DNA of 64,000 nucleotides, taken from PMP191F sp047602185. Its GTDB lineage: Bacteria; Bacteroidota; Bacteroidia; Chitinophagales; Chitinophagaceae. Positions 17,580-26,948 of this stretch are shown here, in pieces (within the stretch, counting starts at the first letter, position 1; each line of letters opens with the position of its first letter). The notes under the pieces were generated by a model that saw only the letters and a list, made by a program, of their open reading frames with translations, was not told where the DNA came from and did no database searches. The stretch covers positions 6,944,001 to 7,008,000 of the forward strand of contig JASGHY010000001.1 in the NCBI GenBank assembly GCA_047602185.1, written 5' to 3'. The position numbers were made by a program, and so were the translations under genes.

Positions 17580-18797
17580 ATGCACAATAGTACAAAAATA
17601 TTCAGGCTCCGCGGTAAAGTACAACATTATGCCTGGGGAGGCAGTTCATTCATTCCTGCCTTTTTACATACTGCAAATCCCGATAATAAGCCTTTTGCCG
17701 AATACTGGATGGGGGCTCACTCCAATGCGCCTGCTATTATAGAAGAGAATGGCAACGATGAAACACTGGATAAATTTGTAGCAACAGCACCTGCTGCTAT
17801 CCTGGGTAAAACGGTGAACGACAATTTTGGCCGCTTGCCTTACCTGTTTAAAGTACTGGATGTAAAAGATATGCTCTCTATCCAGGTGCATCCTGCCAAG
17901 AAGGCAGCAGAAGCAGAGTTTGCAGCAGAAAACAAAAAAGGAACAGCTTTACAGGCTCCGGACAGAAATTATAAGGACGATAACCATAAGCCAGAGCTGA
18001 TGTTTGCGCTGAGCGATTTCTGGTTATTGCACGGGTTTAAAACACCTGCTTTGCTGAAACAGGTGTTGCAACAAGTGCCGGAATTACAGTTCCTGGCGCC
18101 GGTATTTGGAGAAGATAATTATGCTGCTCTTTACAAAACAGTAATGGAAATGCAGCAGCAACAGGTAAACGCACACCTGCAACCATTGCTGGACCGCATT
18201 ATTCCTTTGTACGAACAGGGTAAACTGAACAGAACACAGGAAGATTTCTGGGCAGCCCGCGCAGCAAAGACCTTTAATAGCCCGGATGTCATTGACCGTG
18301 GTATTTTCTCTATTTACTTCTTTAACGTGGTGAACCTGCACCAGGGAGAAGCCATTTTCCAGGATGCCGGCATCTTGCACGCTTACCTTGAAGGACAGAA
18401 TATGGAGATCATGGCCAATTCGGACAACGTGTTACGTGGTGGCCTTACCAATAAGCATATTGATGTATCAGAGCTGATGAAGCATGTACGCTTTGAACCA
18501 GTGATCCCCCATGTGATCACAGGAACAGCTGGTTCTGTTGCCGCGGAAGAGGTATTCCTGACACCTGCGGGCGATTTTGAACTGCGCCGTATCCGGGTGC
18601 AAAAGGGGGAGCAAACGGCCATACAGGCTGTAACAGCTGAGATCTTTTTGGTATATGCCGGAACTGTGGAGGTCGCAAATGAGCAAACTACGTTTACTTT
18701 GAACAGTGGAGAGGCTTTTCTGGCCGTTTCCGGCGCTTCTGTAAGCATAAAAGCGGTTGACACAGCCGAATTGTTCAGGGCAACAGTACCCGAATGA
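17580..18797 (+). CDS. manA: Mannose-6-phosphate isomerase, class I
   Basis: 405 residues. The cupin metal site is visible: LSIQVHPAKKAAEAEF (Gln/His ligands), NHKPEL (Glu ligand), and DAGILHAYLEGQNMEIMANSDNVLRGGLTNKHID (His ligand and substrate Arg). The N-terminus HYAWGGSSFIPAF matches class I enzymes. It interconverts mannose-6-phosphate and fructose-6-phosphate in the cytosol, feeding GDP-mannose synthesis or mannose catabolism. It is slightly longer than the E. coli enzyme (391) but has no extra domain. Confidence 0.92.
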   Translation: MHNSTKIFRLRGKVQHYAWGGSSFIPAFLHTANPDNKPFAEYWMGAHSNAPAIIEENGNDETLDKFVATAPAAILGKTVNDNFGRLPYLFKVLDVKDMLSIQVHPAKKAAEAEFAAENKKGTALQAPDRNYKDDNHKPELMFALSDFWLLHGFKTPALLKQVLQQVPELQFLAPVFGEDNYAALYKTVMEMQQQQVNAHLQPLLDRIIPLYEQGKLNRTQEDFWAARAAKTFNSPDVIDRGIFSIYFFNVVNLHQGEAIFQDAGILHAYLEGQNMEIMANSDNVLRGGLTNKHIDVSELMKHVRFEPVIPHVITGTAGSVAAEEVFLTPAGDFELRRIRVQKGEQTAIQAVTAEIFLVYAGTVEVANEQTTFTLNSGEAFLAVSGASVSIKAVDTAELFRATVPE

Positions 18798-18842
18798 AAT
18801 TGAGGAATTTGCTATAAATTTGTAAACATTATAGATATACGT

Positions 18843-19406
18843 ATGAATACAAACAAAAAACTGATATGGTCTATGGTATTGATGGTGGTACTTGCTACCA
18901 TTGTTCGCCTGATACCGGGCAGACCAGGAAACTTTGCTCCCCAGTGGGCGATTGCTATTTTTGGCGGAGCTGTAATAAAAGATAAAAGATATGCTTTTAT
19001 TATTCCTGTACTATCCATGCTCATCTCTGATCTTATTTTCCAGGGATTGTATGTTGCAGGGCTTTCCTCTGTACAGGGTTTTTATCGCGGCCAGGTAATA
19101 AACTGCCTGTTGTTTGGTACCGTAGCATTGTTTGGCTACCTCATTAAGAAGATCGATGTAGTAAGTGTAGGTGTGGTATCATTACTGGCTCCTACCTATT
19201 TCTTTATTGTATCTAACTTTTTAACCTGGGCAGGTGTAGGTGAATATGTAGAATATTCAAAAGATTGGAAAGGATTAATGGAGTGCTATACTGCTGCATT
19301 TCCGTTCTACCTGAACAGCCTCATCGCTACTGTATTATTCAGTGGCATGTTGTTTGGCGCATGGTATCTGATCAATCGTCCTTCAGCAAAAAGAGCTATT
19401 GCTTAA
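18843..19406 (+). CDS. DUF6580 family membrane protein
   Basis: 187 residues with about five hydrophobic helices. The N-terminal motif RLIPGRPGNFAPQWAIAIFGGAVIKDKRYAFIIPVLSMLISDLIFQ is characteristic of DUF6580 proteins, which resemble the S-components of ECF vitamin transporters. No ATPase or T-component is nearby. The substrate is unknown. A TAAATTTG box at 18815-18822 may be its -7 promoter element. Confidence 0.8.
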   Translation: MNTNKKLIWSMVLMVVLATIVRLIPGRPGNFAPQWAIAIFGGAVIKDKRYAFIIPVLSMLISDLIFQGLYVAGLSSVQGFYRGQVINCLLFGTVALFGYLIKKIDVVSVGVVSLLAPTYFFIVSNFLTWAGVGEYVEYSKDWKGLMECYTAAFPFYLNSLIATVLFSGMLFGAWYLINRPSAKRAIA

Positions 19407-19428
19407 TAAGGTAGCTTTTCACTATACT

Positions 19429-19460
19429 AAAAAAGCCATTCCGTAAGGAGTGGCTTTTTT
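19429..19460. terminator. Rho-independent terminator, likely bidirectional
   Basis: 14-bp stem AAAAAAGCCATTCC / GGAGTGGCTTTTTT (one T-G wobble) with a GTAA loop. It lies between the DUF6580 gene and the convergent rnhA gene. Confidence 0.82.
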
Positions 19461-19516
19461 AATTATGTTGTTTATTGACTATTCACTGGATTTTCATCTG
19501 CACATCGGAACATTTT

Positions 19517-19999
19517 CTAATTCTCTCCATTTTCAAACCCCACATCCACCTGTAAATTACCGCGGTTATCAGCAGCAGAAGTAGCCAGTTCATCACAACG
19601 ATTATTGTAGGGATTGCTGGCATGCCCCTTTACCCATACAAAACGGATAGAATGTTTTTGCATCAGTGCATGAAAACGTGTCCAGAGATCTTTATTCTTT
19701 TTACCGCCTTTAAAATCGGTCTTCATCCAGTTGCGCAGCCATCCTTCCTCCACTGCTTTTACTACGTACTGGCTATCGGAATAAATGGTAATGTTCAACC
19801 CTTCTTTGGTAAGTGCTTCCAGTGCTGCAATAACAGCCATCAGTTCCATGCGGTTATTGGTGGTTTTGCGATAGCCGCCGGAAAGTTCTTTAGCGCGCCC
19901 ACCCCACATTAAAATAGCGCCATAGCCACCGGGGCCAGGGTTACCACGTGATGCACCGTCAGTATAAATGATGAGACCTTTGTTCGTTGTATCTGCCAA
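19517..19999 (-). CDS. rnhA: Ribonuclease HI
   Basis: 160 residues. Catalytic residues are readable: Asp in IYTDGASRGNPGPGGYG, Glu in NNRMELMAVIAALEAL, Asp in IYSDSQYVVKAVEEGW, and the C-terminal RCDELATSAA Asp. The VKGHASNPYNNRC segment has the flexible His. It removes RNA from RNA:DNA hybrids in the cytosol. Length matches the bacterial single-domain enzyme. Confidence 0.93.
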   Translation of the reverse strand: MADTTNKGLIIYTDGASRGNPGPGGYGAILMWGGRAKELSGGYRKTTNNRMELMAVIAALEALTKEGLNITIYSDSQYVVKAVEEGWLRNWMKTDFKGGKKNKDLWTRFHALMQKHSIRFVWVKGHASNPYNNRCDELATSAADNRGNLQVDVGFENGEN

Positions 20000-20170
20000 A
20001 GCTAATTAGTTAATATGCTAATTTGAAAATGTGCAAATTAATACCGTTTGCTGATAAACCATATCATTATCAATTCTTTCTTTCGGTGCTCTAAACTTTA
20101 AACTGCTATAGCGATCAAGCCATCGCTCAGTTCATTTTCAAATTTTCAAATTCGCACATTTGCACATTGA
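20000..20170. repeat. TGTGC-AATTTG bordered dispersed repeat unit
   Basis: It opens with TATGCTAATTTGAAAATGTG then CAAATTA and closes with TCAAATTTTCAAATTCGCAC then ATTTGCACATTGATT. The borders are inverted relative to each other, as in the units at 17033-17183 and 23064-23453. It fills the whole gap upstream of rnhA. Confidence 0.58.
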
Positions 20171-21799
20171 TTAAACTTGAATTACTCCGGGATTAAACAC
20201 CGCAATATCCGGGTTATGATTGGCAGCGGTAATTCCTTCGGAAATAACCTGTCTTGTTTTTAAAGGATCAATAATATCATCTACCCACAGTCTTGCAGCG
20301 GCATAGTAAGGTGTGGTTTGTTTTTCGTAGCGTCCTTTAATGGTGTCTAGCAAGGTTTGCTCCTCGGCAGCAGACACTTCTTTGCCTTTTGCCTTCATAC
20401 CGGCCACCTGGATCTGTAACAATGTTTTGGCGGCCTGTTCACCACCCATTACAGCTATTTTGGCGCCGGGCCATGCATAAATAAAGCGAGGATCATAGGC
20501 CTTGCCGCACATAGCATAGTTACCTGCACCATAAGAATTACCTACAATGATGGTGATCTTAGGCACTACTGAATTAGCAACAGCATTGACCATTTTAGCG
20601 CCATCTTTAATAATGCCGCTATGCTCGCTACGCGAGCCTACCATAAAACCGGTAACATCCTGTAAAAAAACAAGCGGTATTCTTTTCTGGTTACAGTTCA
20701 TAATAAAGCGGGCTGCTTTATCGGCACTGTCGTTGTAGATAACGCCGCCCATCTGTACTTCACCTTTCTTATTCTTCACCATTTTGCGTTGATTGGCCAC
20801 AATGCCTACTGCCCAGCCATCAATGCGTGCATAGCCGCAGAGAATGGTTTTACCATAATCCTCCTTGAACTGTTCAAATTCAGAGTTGTCTACCAATCGC
20901 TCAATAATATCAAGCATATCATAAGGACGTGTGGCGTCTGCGGGGATAATGCCATAGATCTCTTCCTGGCTTTTGGCAGGAGCTTTAGCAGCGATACGAT
21001 CAAAACCAGCGGAAGGAAAATGTCCCATTTTAGCGATCATCTTTTTAATATGATCCAGGCATTCCTGTTCAGTACTGAATTTATAATCAGCAATACCGCT
21101 GATGGCTGTATGTGTAGTGGCACCGCCCAGTGTTTCCTGGTCAATATCTTCACCAATGGCAGCTTTTACGAGATAAGGGCCAGCGAGGAAAATAGAACCA
21201 TTGCCTTCCACCATCAGCGTTTCATCGCTCATAATGGGTAAGTAAGCGCCACCTGCCACACAGGCACCCATTACGGCTGCAATTTGTGGAATACCCATGC
21301 CGCTCATGCGGGCGTTATTGCGAAAGATGCGGCCAAAATGCTCTTTATCCGGGAAGATCTCATCCTGCATAGGCAGGAATACACCGGCACTGTCAACAAG
21401 ATAGATAACCGGCAGATGATTTTCCATTGCGATCTCCTGCATGCGCAGGTTCTTTTTGCCGGTAATGGGAAACCATGCGCCTGCTTTTACTGTTTGATCA
21501 TTGGCAACAATTACACATTGTTTACCGCTTACATAACCAATACCGGCCACAGTACCGCCTGAGGGGCAGGCACCTTGTTCCTCATACATTTCCCAGCCTG
21601 CAAAGGTGCCGGTTTCAATAAAAGGAGTATTATCATCGCACAGGTAAGCGATACGCTCACGTGCGGTCAATTTATTTCTTTCACGTTGTTTCTCTATCGA
21701 CTTTTTTCCACCTCCCAGTGCTACCTGTTCAAAACGCTGGCGCAATTGCGACAGGGAGAGTTTCATTACATCTTCGTTCTTATTGAATTCTAAATTCAT
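20171..21799 (-). CDS. Acyl-CoA carboxylase, carboxyltransferase (beta) subunit, methylcrotonyl-CoA type
   Basis: 542 residues. It has two crotonase-fold halves: an N-terminal acyl-CoA-binding half (GTFAGWEMYEEQGACPSGGTVAGIGYVSG, VDSAGVFLPMQDEIFPDKEHFGRIF, GACVAGGAYLPIMSD) and a C-terminal carboxybiotin half (PLVFLQDVTGFMVGSRSEHSGIIKDGAKMV, NSYGAGNYAMCGKAYDPRF). The Phe-containing VFLPMQ segment and overall pattern are closest to 3-methylcrotonyl-CoA carboxylase beta (leucine catabolism), but propionyl-CoA use cannot be excluded. No biotin-carrying alpha subunit is in the window, so it must be encoded elsewhere. Confidence 0.88.
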   Translation of the reverse strand: MNLEFNKNEDVMKLSLSQLRQRFEQVALGGGKKSIEKQRERNKLTARERIAYLCDDNTPFIETGTFAGWEMYEEQGACPSGGTVAGIGYVSGKQCVIVANDQTVKAGAWFPITGKKNLRMQEIAMENHLPVIYLVDSAGVFLPMQDEIFPDKEHFGRIFRNNARMSGMGIPQIAAVMGACVAGGAYLPIMSDETLMVEGNGSIFLAGPYLVKAAIGEDIDQETLGGATTHTAISGIADYKFSTEQECLDHIKKMIAKMGHFPSAGFDRIAAKAPAKSQEEIYGIIPADATRPYDMLDIIERLVDNSEFEQFKEDYGKTILCGYARIDGWAVGIVANQRKMVKNKKGEVQMGGVIYNDSADKAARFIMNCNQKRIPLVFLQDVTGFMVGSRSEHSGIIKDGAKMVNAVANSVVPKITIIVGNSYGAGNYAMCGKAYDPRFIYAWPGAKIAVMGGEQAAKTLLQIQVAGMKAKGKEVSAAEEQTLLDTIKGRYEKQTTPYYAAARLWVDDIIDPLKTRQVISEGITAANHNPDIAVFNPGVIQV

Positions 21800-21983
21800 G
21801 CAATGGCAAGGTTATAAGTGATAAGTTATAGGTTATAAGTGTGCTGAACGCGGAACGCCTAATGCTTAACGCGGAACAGCGCAAAGCCCGCAGCTTGTAT
21901 TAAACTAACAACTGTTTGCAAAATACCACAAGTTTCACGGCTTTTGTATAGTTGCCAGTAAAGATTTTCCTATTTTTAATACT

Positions 21984-23063
21984 ATGCGTAATAAAAGAAT
22001 TGCCTGGATATTGCTGATTGTACTGGCTGTTATTATTAAGGTCTTTTCTCTTTTTCCGGAGGCGGTGGAACGCTATTACGCCAATGGCATTTATCCTGTA
22101 CTGGCAGGTGCGCAACGCATCCTGCTTGGTTGGTTGCCTTTCAGCGTTGGTGATATTTTTTATGCTGTTGTGATCATCTACCTGCTGTATAAACTGGTGC
22201 AGATGATCAGGAAACTTATCCGCAGGCAAACTGATAAACAGTACTGGCTGTCTGCACTGCGTCGTTTTGCTTTTGTAATACTGCTGGTGTACGTTTGTTT
22301 TAATGGCCTGTGGGGATTGAATTATAACCGCCAGGGTATTGCACAACAGTTAGGATTGAAAGTCGATAAATATACCAAAGATGACCTTGAGGTAGTGATA
22401 AAACAGATCCTGGTGAGATTGAACGAACTGGATACCGCAGCCAGGGAAAACAGGCCACAACTGGCATCAAAAAAGTATTTGTTCAGCGGGGCTGGCGAAG
22501 CCTACCGTCAGTTAGCTACAGAAGAAAAAGACCTGGCGTATAATTTCCGTTCTGTAAAACCTTCCCTGTTCAGTTATCTCGGTAACTATCTTGGATATAC
22601 AGGTTATTACAACCCGTTTTCGGGCGAGGCACAGGTAAATACTACGGTGCCTTTGTTCATTCAGCCTTTCACTACCTGTCATGAAATAGGGCACCAGTTA
22701 GGCTATGCCAAAGAAAATGAGGCCAACTTTGCCGGTTACCTGTCTGCCAAATCATCTACAGACCCGGCTTTCCGCTATTCCGTATATTTTGACCTGTATG
22801 CTTATTCCCGTTTCTATCTTTTTATACAGGATTCAACACTGGCTAAGCAGTTTGACAAGAGTTTACCTGAAGTAGTAAAAGCAGATTTTCGTGAAATGAA
22901 GGAATTTTCCAAACGCTATCGCAATCCTATAGAAGCGGTGATCGATAAATTGTATGGGCAATACCTGAAAGCCAACGAACAGCCTTCCGGCAAACTAGCG
23001 TACAATGAAGTAATAGCGTGGCTGGTGGCGTATTATAAGAAGAATGGTAAAGAAGCGATTTGA
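21984..23063 (+). CDS. DUF3810 family membrane protein, putative zinc metallopeptidase
   Basis: 359 residues. Three hydrophobic N-terminal helices (IAWILLIVLAVIIKVFSLF, VGDIFYAVVIIYLLYKLV, FAFVILLVYVCFNGLWGL) are followed by a long soluble domain. That domain contains TTCHEIGHQLGYAKENEANFAGYL: a HExxH zinc motif followed by a Glu about 20 residues on, the gluzincin pattern. DUF3810 is known from Bacteroidota and Firmicutes and has no assigned substrate. It is probably active on the periplasmic face. Confidence 0.85.
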   Translation: MRNKRIAWILLIVLAVIIKVFSLFPEAVERYYANGIYPVLAGAQRILLGWLPFSVGDIFYAVVIIYLLYKLVQMIRKLIRRQTDKQYWLSALRRFAFVILLVYVCFNGLWGLNYNRQGIAQQLGLKVDKYTKDDLEVVIKQILVRLNELDTAARENRPQLASKKYLFSGAGEAYRQLATEEKDLAYNFRSVKPSLFSYLGNYLGYTGYYNPFSGEAQVNTTVPLFIQPFTTCHEIGHQLGYAKENEANFAGYLSAKSSTDPAFRYSVYFDLYAYSRFYLFIQDSTLAKQFDKSLPEVVKADFREMKEFSKRYRNPIEAVIDKLYGQYLKANEQPSGKLAYNEVIAWLVAYYKKNGKEAI

Positions 23064-23449
23064 TGTGCAGATTAGCAAATGTGCAAATGAAGTACATTGT
23101 TGTATGGTTTGATTGCCCGATGGTTGAGTTTTATAATGATCAGACAACCGGACAATCAAGCCATGTTTAAAAAAAGCATACCGGGTTGTTGCATTTGCAC
23201 ATTATCCAATTTGCGCATTTGTAAATCTGATGGTTGAGTTTTATAACAATCAGTCAACCGGACAATCAGGCCATGTTTAAAGAAAAAGCATACCGGGCTG
23301 TTTCATTTGCACATTATCCAATTTGCGTATTGGTAAATCTGATGATTGAGTTTTATAACAATCAGTCAATCGGACAATCAAGCCATGTTTAAAGAAAAAG
23401 CATACCGGGCTGTTTCATTTGCACATTATCCAATTTGCACATTAGCACA
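23064..23449. repeat. Triplicated 110-112 bp tandem repeat
   Basis: Three consecutive copies begin at 23119, 23229 and 23341 with GAT(G/A)(G/A)TTGAGTTTTATAA. Each contains CAATCAGTCAACCGGACAATC-type and CATGTTTAAAGAAAAAGCAT segments and ends in CATTTGCACATTATCCAATTTGC. Copies 2 and 3 are nearly identical and copy 1 is more diverged. Inside each, GATTG(T/C)CCG...GTTGA and its inverse can pair. The outer borders (TGTGCAGATTAGCAAATGTG and AATTTGCACATTAGCACATT) match the dispersed units at 17033 and 20000. The last bases overlap the dcd stop codon. Confidence 0.85.
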
Positions 23450-23986
23450 TTAAAACTGGTTCTTCCACATCATACTCTCAATAGGCTTATCGGGCTGACC
23501 GCTGTATTTGGCGTTTTTCTTCTGGTTGTATTTTACTTCGATCTCGCCTTCAACAGGGAAATAGATCAACTGGCCGATGGGCATCCCTTTGTAAATGCGT
23601 ACCGGTTGTTTAACGGAGATCTCCAGTGTCCAGTTGCCACAAAAACCCACATCACCTTTACCCGCAGTGGCATGGATATCGATACCAAGCCTACCGGTAG
23701 AAGATTTACCTTCCAGGAAGGGAACATGGGCATGGGTTTCGGTATATTCTTCCGTAACGCCCAGGTAAAAGATATGGGGATAGAGAACAAAACCGTCTTC
23801 GGGTATTTCAAAATATTCGATCTGGTTGTGCTTTTTGGCATCCAGGATGTGTTCACGATAGGTAGCCAGCCATTTTCCCAGGTGCACGTCGTATGAATTA
23901 CTGCCCAGGCACGACCTGTCATAGGGTTCAACTTTAATGGTCCCTTTACTGATTTCTTCCAATATCCGCGTATCCGACAAGATCAT
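23450..23986 (-). CDS. dcd: dCTP deaminase
   Basis: 178 residues from ATG 23986 (MILSDTRILEEISKGTIKVEPY), the standard N-terminus; 43 upstream in-frame codons are not family-like. Recognisable motifs: DRSCLGSNSYDVHLG, PHIFYLGVTEEYTET, FLEGKSSTGRLGIDIHATAGKGDVGFCGNWTLEIS (catalytic Glu in TLEIS) and YKGMPIGQLIYFPVEG. It deaminates dCTP to dUTP, or as a bifunctional enzyme to dUMP, in pyrimidine nucleotide synthesis. Which of the two cannot be decided here. Confidence 0.9.
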   Translation of the reverse strand: MILSDTRILEEISKGTIKVEPYDRSCLGSNSYDVHLGKWLATYREHILDAKKHNQIEYFEIPEDGFVLYPHIFYLGVTEEYTETHAHVPFLEGKSSTGRLGIDIHATAGKGDVGFCGNWTLEISVKQPVRIYKGMPIGQLIYFPVEGEIEVKYNQKKNAKYSGQPDKPIESMMWKNQF

Positions 23987-24108
23987 ATAACGTGGTTGAT
24001 TTATATTTGATGTATCGTAGTGGTAAACAGTTACAAATTGCCGCCCCCGTAGTGGTCTGCAAAAGGGCAGTTGCTGCGGTGCCGCAATGTAAATACTAAA
24101 CTGATACT

Positions 24109-24747
24109 GTGGCATTGTTTTATCAACATAATATTAACGCTGATACCCGCCTGGGGATCTGGCGTATAGAAGAGCCGGAAAGCTTTTTTCTTGAGAAAGT
24201 ACCCTTGAAAAAGGATGTTTCGCACCCTTATAAGCGGCTGCAGCACCTTGCAGGACGTTACCTCCTGCCTTCCCTGTACGACGATTTTCCCCTGTCAGAG
24301 ATCCTGGTAGCCGATACCCGCAAGCCTTTCCTGGAGAAAGAGCAATATCATTTTTCCATCTCTCACAGCGGCCATTTTGCTGCCGCTATTGCCAGTAATG
24401 TGCATAGGGTAGGGATCGACATAGAACTGGTAACCCCCCGTATGCATACCATTGCTCCCAAATTCCTGCACGATGATGAGAAAAAATACCTGGTAGACTG
24501 GGAAGCTCTGCCCAAACTGCATCTCGAACTCACTACTATTTTGTGGAGCGCTAAAGAAGCGATCTATAAATGGTATGGCCTGGGACTGGTAGATTTTAAA
24601 CAGCACATGCAGCTATGCGGTCCCATCACCATTGGTGTGAATGACTGGATTACAATGCCTTTTGTTTTCAAGAAAGAACAGCCCGTTTACATGACGGTTA
24701 CTGCCAGGATCATGGATGGATTGGCGCTGGCGTGGGTTGTAACGTAA
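24109..24747 (+). CDS. 4'-phosphopantetheinyl transferase superfamily protein (GTG start)
   Basis: 212 residues. The likely start is GTG 24109 (MALFYQHNINADTRLGIWRI); no in-frame ATG precedes the conserved region. Family motifs are VGIDIELVTPRMHTIAPKFLHDDE (Mg-binding Asp and Glu) and WSAKEAIYKWYGLGLVDFK (the W-x-x-KEA signature). It is Sfp/AcpT-like in length. It transfers the phosphopantetheine arm of CoA to carrier proteins, so it could serve fatty acid, polyketide or non-ribosomal peptide synthesis. No carrier protein gene is nearby. Confidence 0.85.
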   Translation: MALFYQHNINADTRLGIWRIEEPESFFLEKVPLKKDVSHPYKRLQHLAGRYLLPSLYDDFPLSEILVADTRKPFLEKEQYHFSISHSGHFAAAIASNVHRVGIDIELVTPRMHTIAPKFLHDDEKKYLVDWEALPKLHLELTTILWSAKEAIYKWYGLGLVDFKQHMQLCGPITIGVNDWITMPFVFKKEQPVYMTVTARIMDGLALAWVVT

Positions 24748-25248
24748 TTAAGGCACAAGGTTTAAGGGACAAGGCGCAAGGAAAACAAATACGAAATTAG
24801 AAATACGAAGTACGGAAGGTGAAATATCGAATACCGAATTCCGAAGGAAAAACCGGAAGCAAGTTGGCAGTTGGCAATTTGCAGTTGGCAAAGCAGCCGC
24901 GAGCTTTGAGCTACGAGCCGTGAGCAGTTGACAATTGGCAGTTTGCAGTTACTTCGGTTTGCTCTTACGGCAAATATACCAGTGTCCAGAAACCGGCATC
25001 TTGTATCCTGTAACCTGTAACCGGTAACAGTCTTTCACCCCATTCACTATTGACCATTTACTATTCACTTGCTTCAGCCACTCACGATTTACGATCCCTC
25101 GACTTTAAAAAATCACCCCCATAAATGGCGGAAGGCTTTTTTGACGCGTGTCTATTAGTAAAAAACAGGCTGAACTGGTTCCCTGTTGGTTTTCAGACAA
25201 TGGAGCTATGCAGACCTTGTATCTGAGATCATCTTAAATAAGACTAAT
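24748..25248. repeat. Intergenic region of mosaic dispersed repeats
   Basis: No gene was seen in 500 bases. Modules in order: an AAGGCACAAGG-type string (24750-24782, compare 13067), a TTGGCAGTTGGCAATTTGCA block (24855-24877), CCGCGAGCTTTGAGCTACGA (24899-24918, inverse of 14635 and 55665), TGTAACCTGTAACCGGTAAC (25010-25029), and the CATTCACTATTGACCATTTA module (25041-25095, compare 15447). A sulfatase promoter must lie in the last ~100 bases but was not identified. Confidence 0.6.
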
Positions 25249-26826
25249 ATGACTAAGCTAAGCTTCCGCGGGCTATGCAAAAACATCATTTGCATTGGAT
25301 TGTCCCTTTGTGTTACAGTAATTTCCTTTGGTCAGAAAAAGCCTAACATACTCGTCATTTTTGGTGATGATATAGGGCAGTCGCAGATAAGCGCATATAC
25401 CAGAGGTATGATGGGATACCGCACTCCATCAATAGACCGTCTTGCAAAAGAAGGCGCTATTTTCACTGATGCTTATGGCCAGCAAAGTTGTACGGCAGGG
25501 CGTGCTTCTTTTATATTGGGAGAAGAGCCTTTCCGCACAGGGTTACTGACCATTGGCATGCCCGGCGATCCGCATGGCATTACTACCTGGATGCCAACGA
25601 TTGCGGATGTGTTAAAAGCACAGGGATATGTTACCGGTCAGTTCGGTAAGAATCACCTCGGCGATCGTGATGAACATTTGCCAACGAAACATGGGTTTGA
25701 TGAGTTTTTCGGAAACCTTTACCACCTGAATGCAGAAGAAGAGCCGGAAGGTTATTTTTATCCTAAAGACCCTGCATTCAGAAAGAACTATGGCCCGCGT
25801 GGTGTTATCCGTTCTACAGCAGATGGCAAAATAGAAGATACCGGTCCGTTGACCTCACAACGTATGGAAACAGTTGATGAAGAGTTTTTAACTGCTGCCA
25901 AACAGTTTATTGACAGAACGGTGAAACAGGATAAGCCATTTTTTGTATGGTTTAATTCTACCCGCATGCACGTATTTACCCACCTGAAAAAATCATCCAT
26001 CGGCAAAACAGGAAAAGGGATTGAAGCAGATGGTATGGCCGAGCATGATGAAATGGTGGGAGAGTTACTGAAGCAACTGGAAGATCTGAAAGTTGATCAG
26101 AATACCATCGTGGTCTATACTACAGATAATGGCGCTGAATTAGCATTATGGCCCGACGGTGGTATGACGCCCTATAAAGGTGAAAAAGGTACTACATGGG
26201 AAGGCGGTATGCGTATCCCAATGCTGGTACGCTGGCCCGGTGTTATAAAACCCGGAACAGAATACAATGATATTATTTCGCTGATAGACTGGTTCCCGAC
26301 ACTGGTGGCTGCAGCAGGGGTGCCCGATATTAAAGATAGAATGGCTAAAGGATGGAGTGGCGCAGGCAAGACTTTTAAAGTGCACCTGGATGGTTATAAT
26401 TTTATGCCCTACTTCCAGGGTAAAGAATCCAAAGGCCCTCGTGATGCGCTGTATTATTTTGACCAGGGCGGTAACCTGAACGCCGTGCGCTGGAACGACT
26501 GGAAGCTAAGCTTTGCCACAGCACATGGCAACATTGCAACAGGCGTACGCCAGGCATCAGCATGGGCGCTGATCGCTAACCTGCGTATGGATCCCTATGA
26601 AAGAGGAATGGAAGAGGGGGGCGGCGCCATTGAATTTCTTGCACGGCAAATGTGGCTGCTGATACCTATCCAGGAAAAGATAAAAGAGTTCTTCAAGGAC
26701 TTTGATAAATTCCCTTACCAGGAAGGCAGCACGCTGAATGCAGGGGGCATTAATTATGGATTCCTGAAACAGCAGGCAGCCTTAAAAGAGTTGGGAGAAC
26801 TGAAACGATTAGCGGCGCCGAATTGA
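25249..26826 (+). CDS. Exported arylsulfatase-family sulfatase
   Basis: 525 residues from ATG 25249, giving a signal peptide (MTKLSFRGLCKNIICIGLSL then CVTVISFGQ). The metal site is GDDIGQ. The formylglycine motif is CTAGRASFILGEEP, i.e. C-x-A-x-R with Cys as the residue converted to formylglycine. Further motifs are GQFGKNHLGD and VVYTTDNGAELALWPDGGMTPYKGEKGTTWEGGMRIPMLVRWPG. It hydrolyses sulfate esters in the periplasm. A formylglycine-generating enzyme (FGE or anaerobic type) must act on it, and none is in the window. The gene is single, so the natural substrate is not indicated. Confidence 0.9.
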   Translation: MTKLSFRGLCKNIICIGLSLCVTVISFGQKKPNILVIFGDDIGQSQISAYTRGMMGYRTPSIDRLAKEGAIFTDAYGQQSCTAGRASFILGEEPFRTGLLTIGMPGDPHGITTWMPTIADVLKAQGYVTGQFGKNHLGDRDEHLPTKHGFDEFFGNLYHLNAEEEPEGYFYPKDPAFRKNYGPRGVIRSTADGKIEDTGPLTSQRMETVDEEFLTAAKQFIDRTVKQDKPFFVWFNSTRMHVFTHLKKSSIGKTGKGIEADGMAEHDEMVGELLKQLEDLKVDQNTIVVYTTDNGAELALWPDGGMTPYKGEKGTTWEGGMRIPMLVRWPGVIKPGTEYNDIISLIDWFPTLVAAAGVPDIKDRMAKGWSGAGKTFKVHLDGYNFMPYFQGKESKGPRDALYYFDQGGNLNAVRWNDWKLSFATAHGNIATGVRQASAWALIANLRMDPYERGMEEGGGAIEFLARQMWLLIPIQEKIKEFFKDFDKFPYQEGSTLNAGGINYGFLKQQAALKELGELKRLAAPN

Positions 26827-26877
26827 CAACTATAGATTTCAGAAATTAGTCTTTTTAAAAGTATAGATGCCAAAATG

Positions 26878-26911
26878 AAGAACCCAAACAGCAATGGCTG
26901 TTTGGGTTCTT
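26878..26911. terminator. Bidirectional rho-independent terminator
   Basis: Perfect 15-bp stem AAGAACCCAAACAGC / GCTGTTTGGGTTCTT with an AATG loop, between the convergent sulfatase and DUF2130 genes. Confidence 0.85.
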
Positions 26912-26948
26912 TAGTATCGGTTTGTTCAGACATTAGTTCATCTGCATA

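Noticed and set aside
23119..23453. Tandem repeat as a CRISPR array
   Set aside because: The period is 110-112 bp with nearly identical whole units; there are no short repeats with unique spacers and no cas genes.
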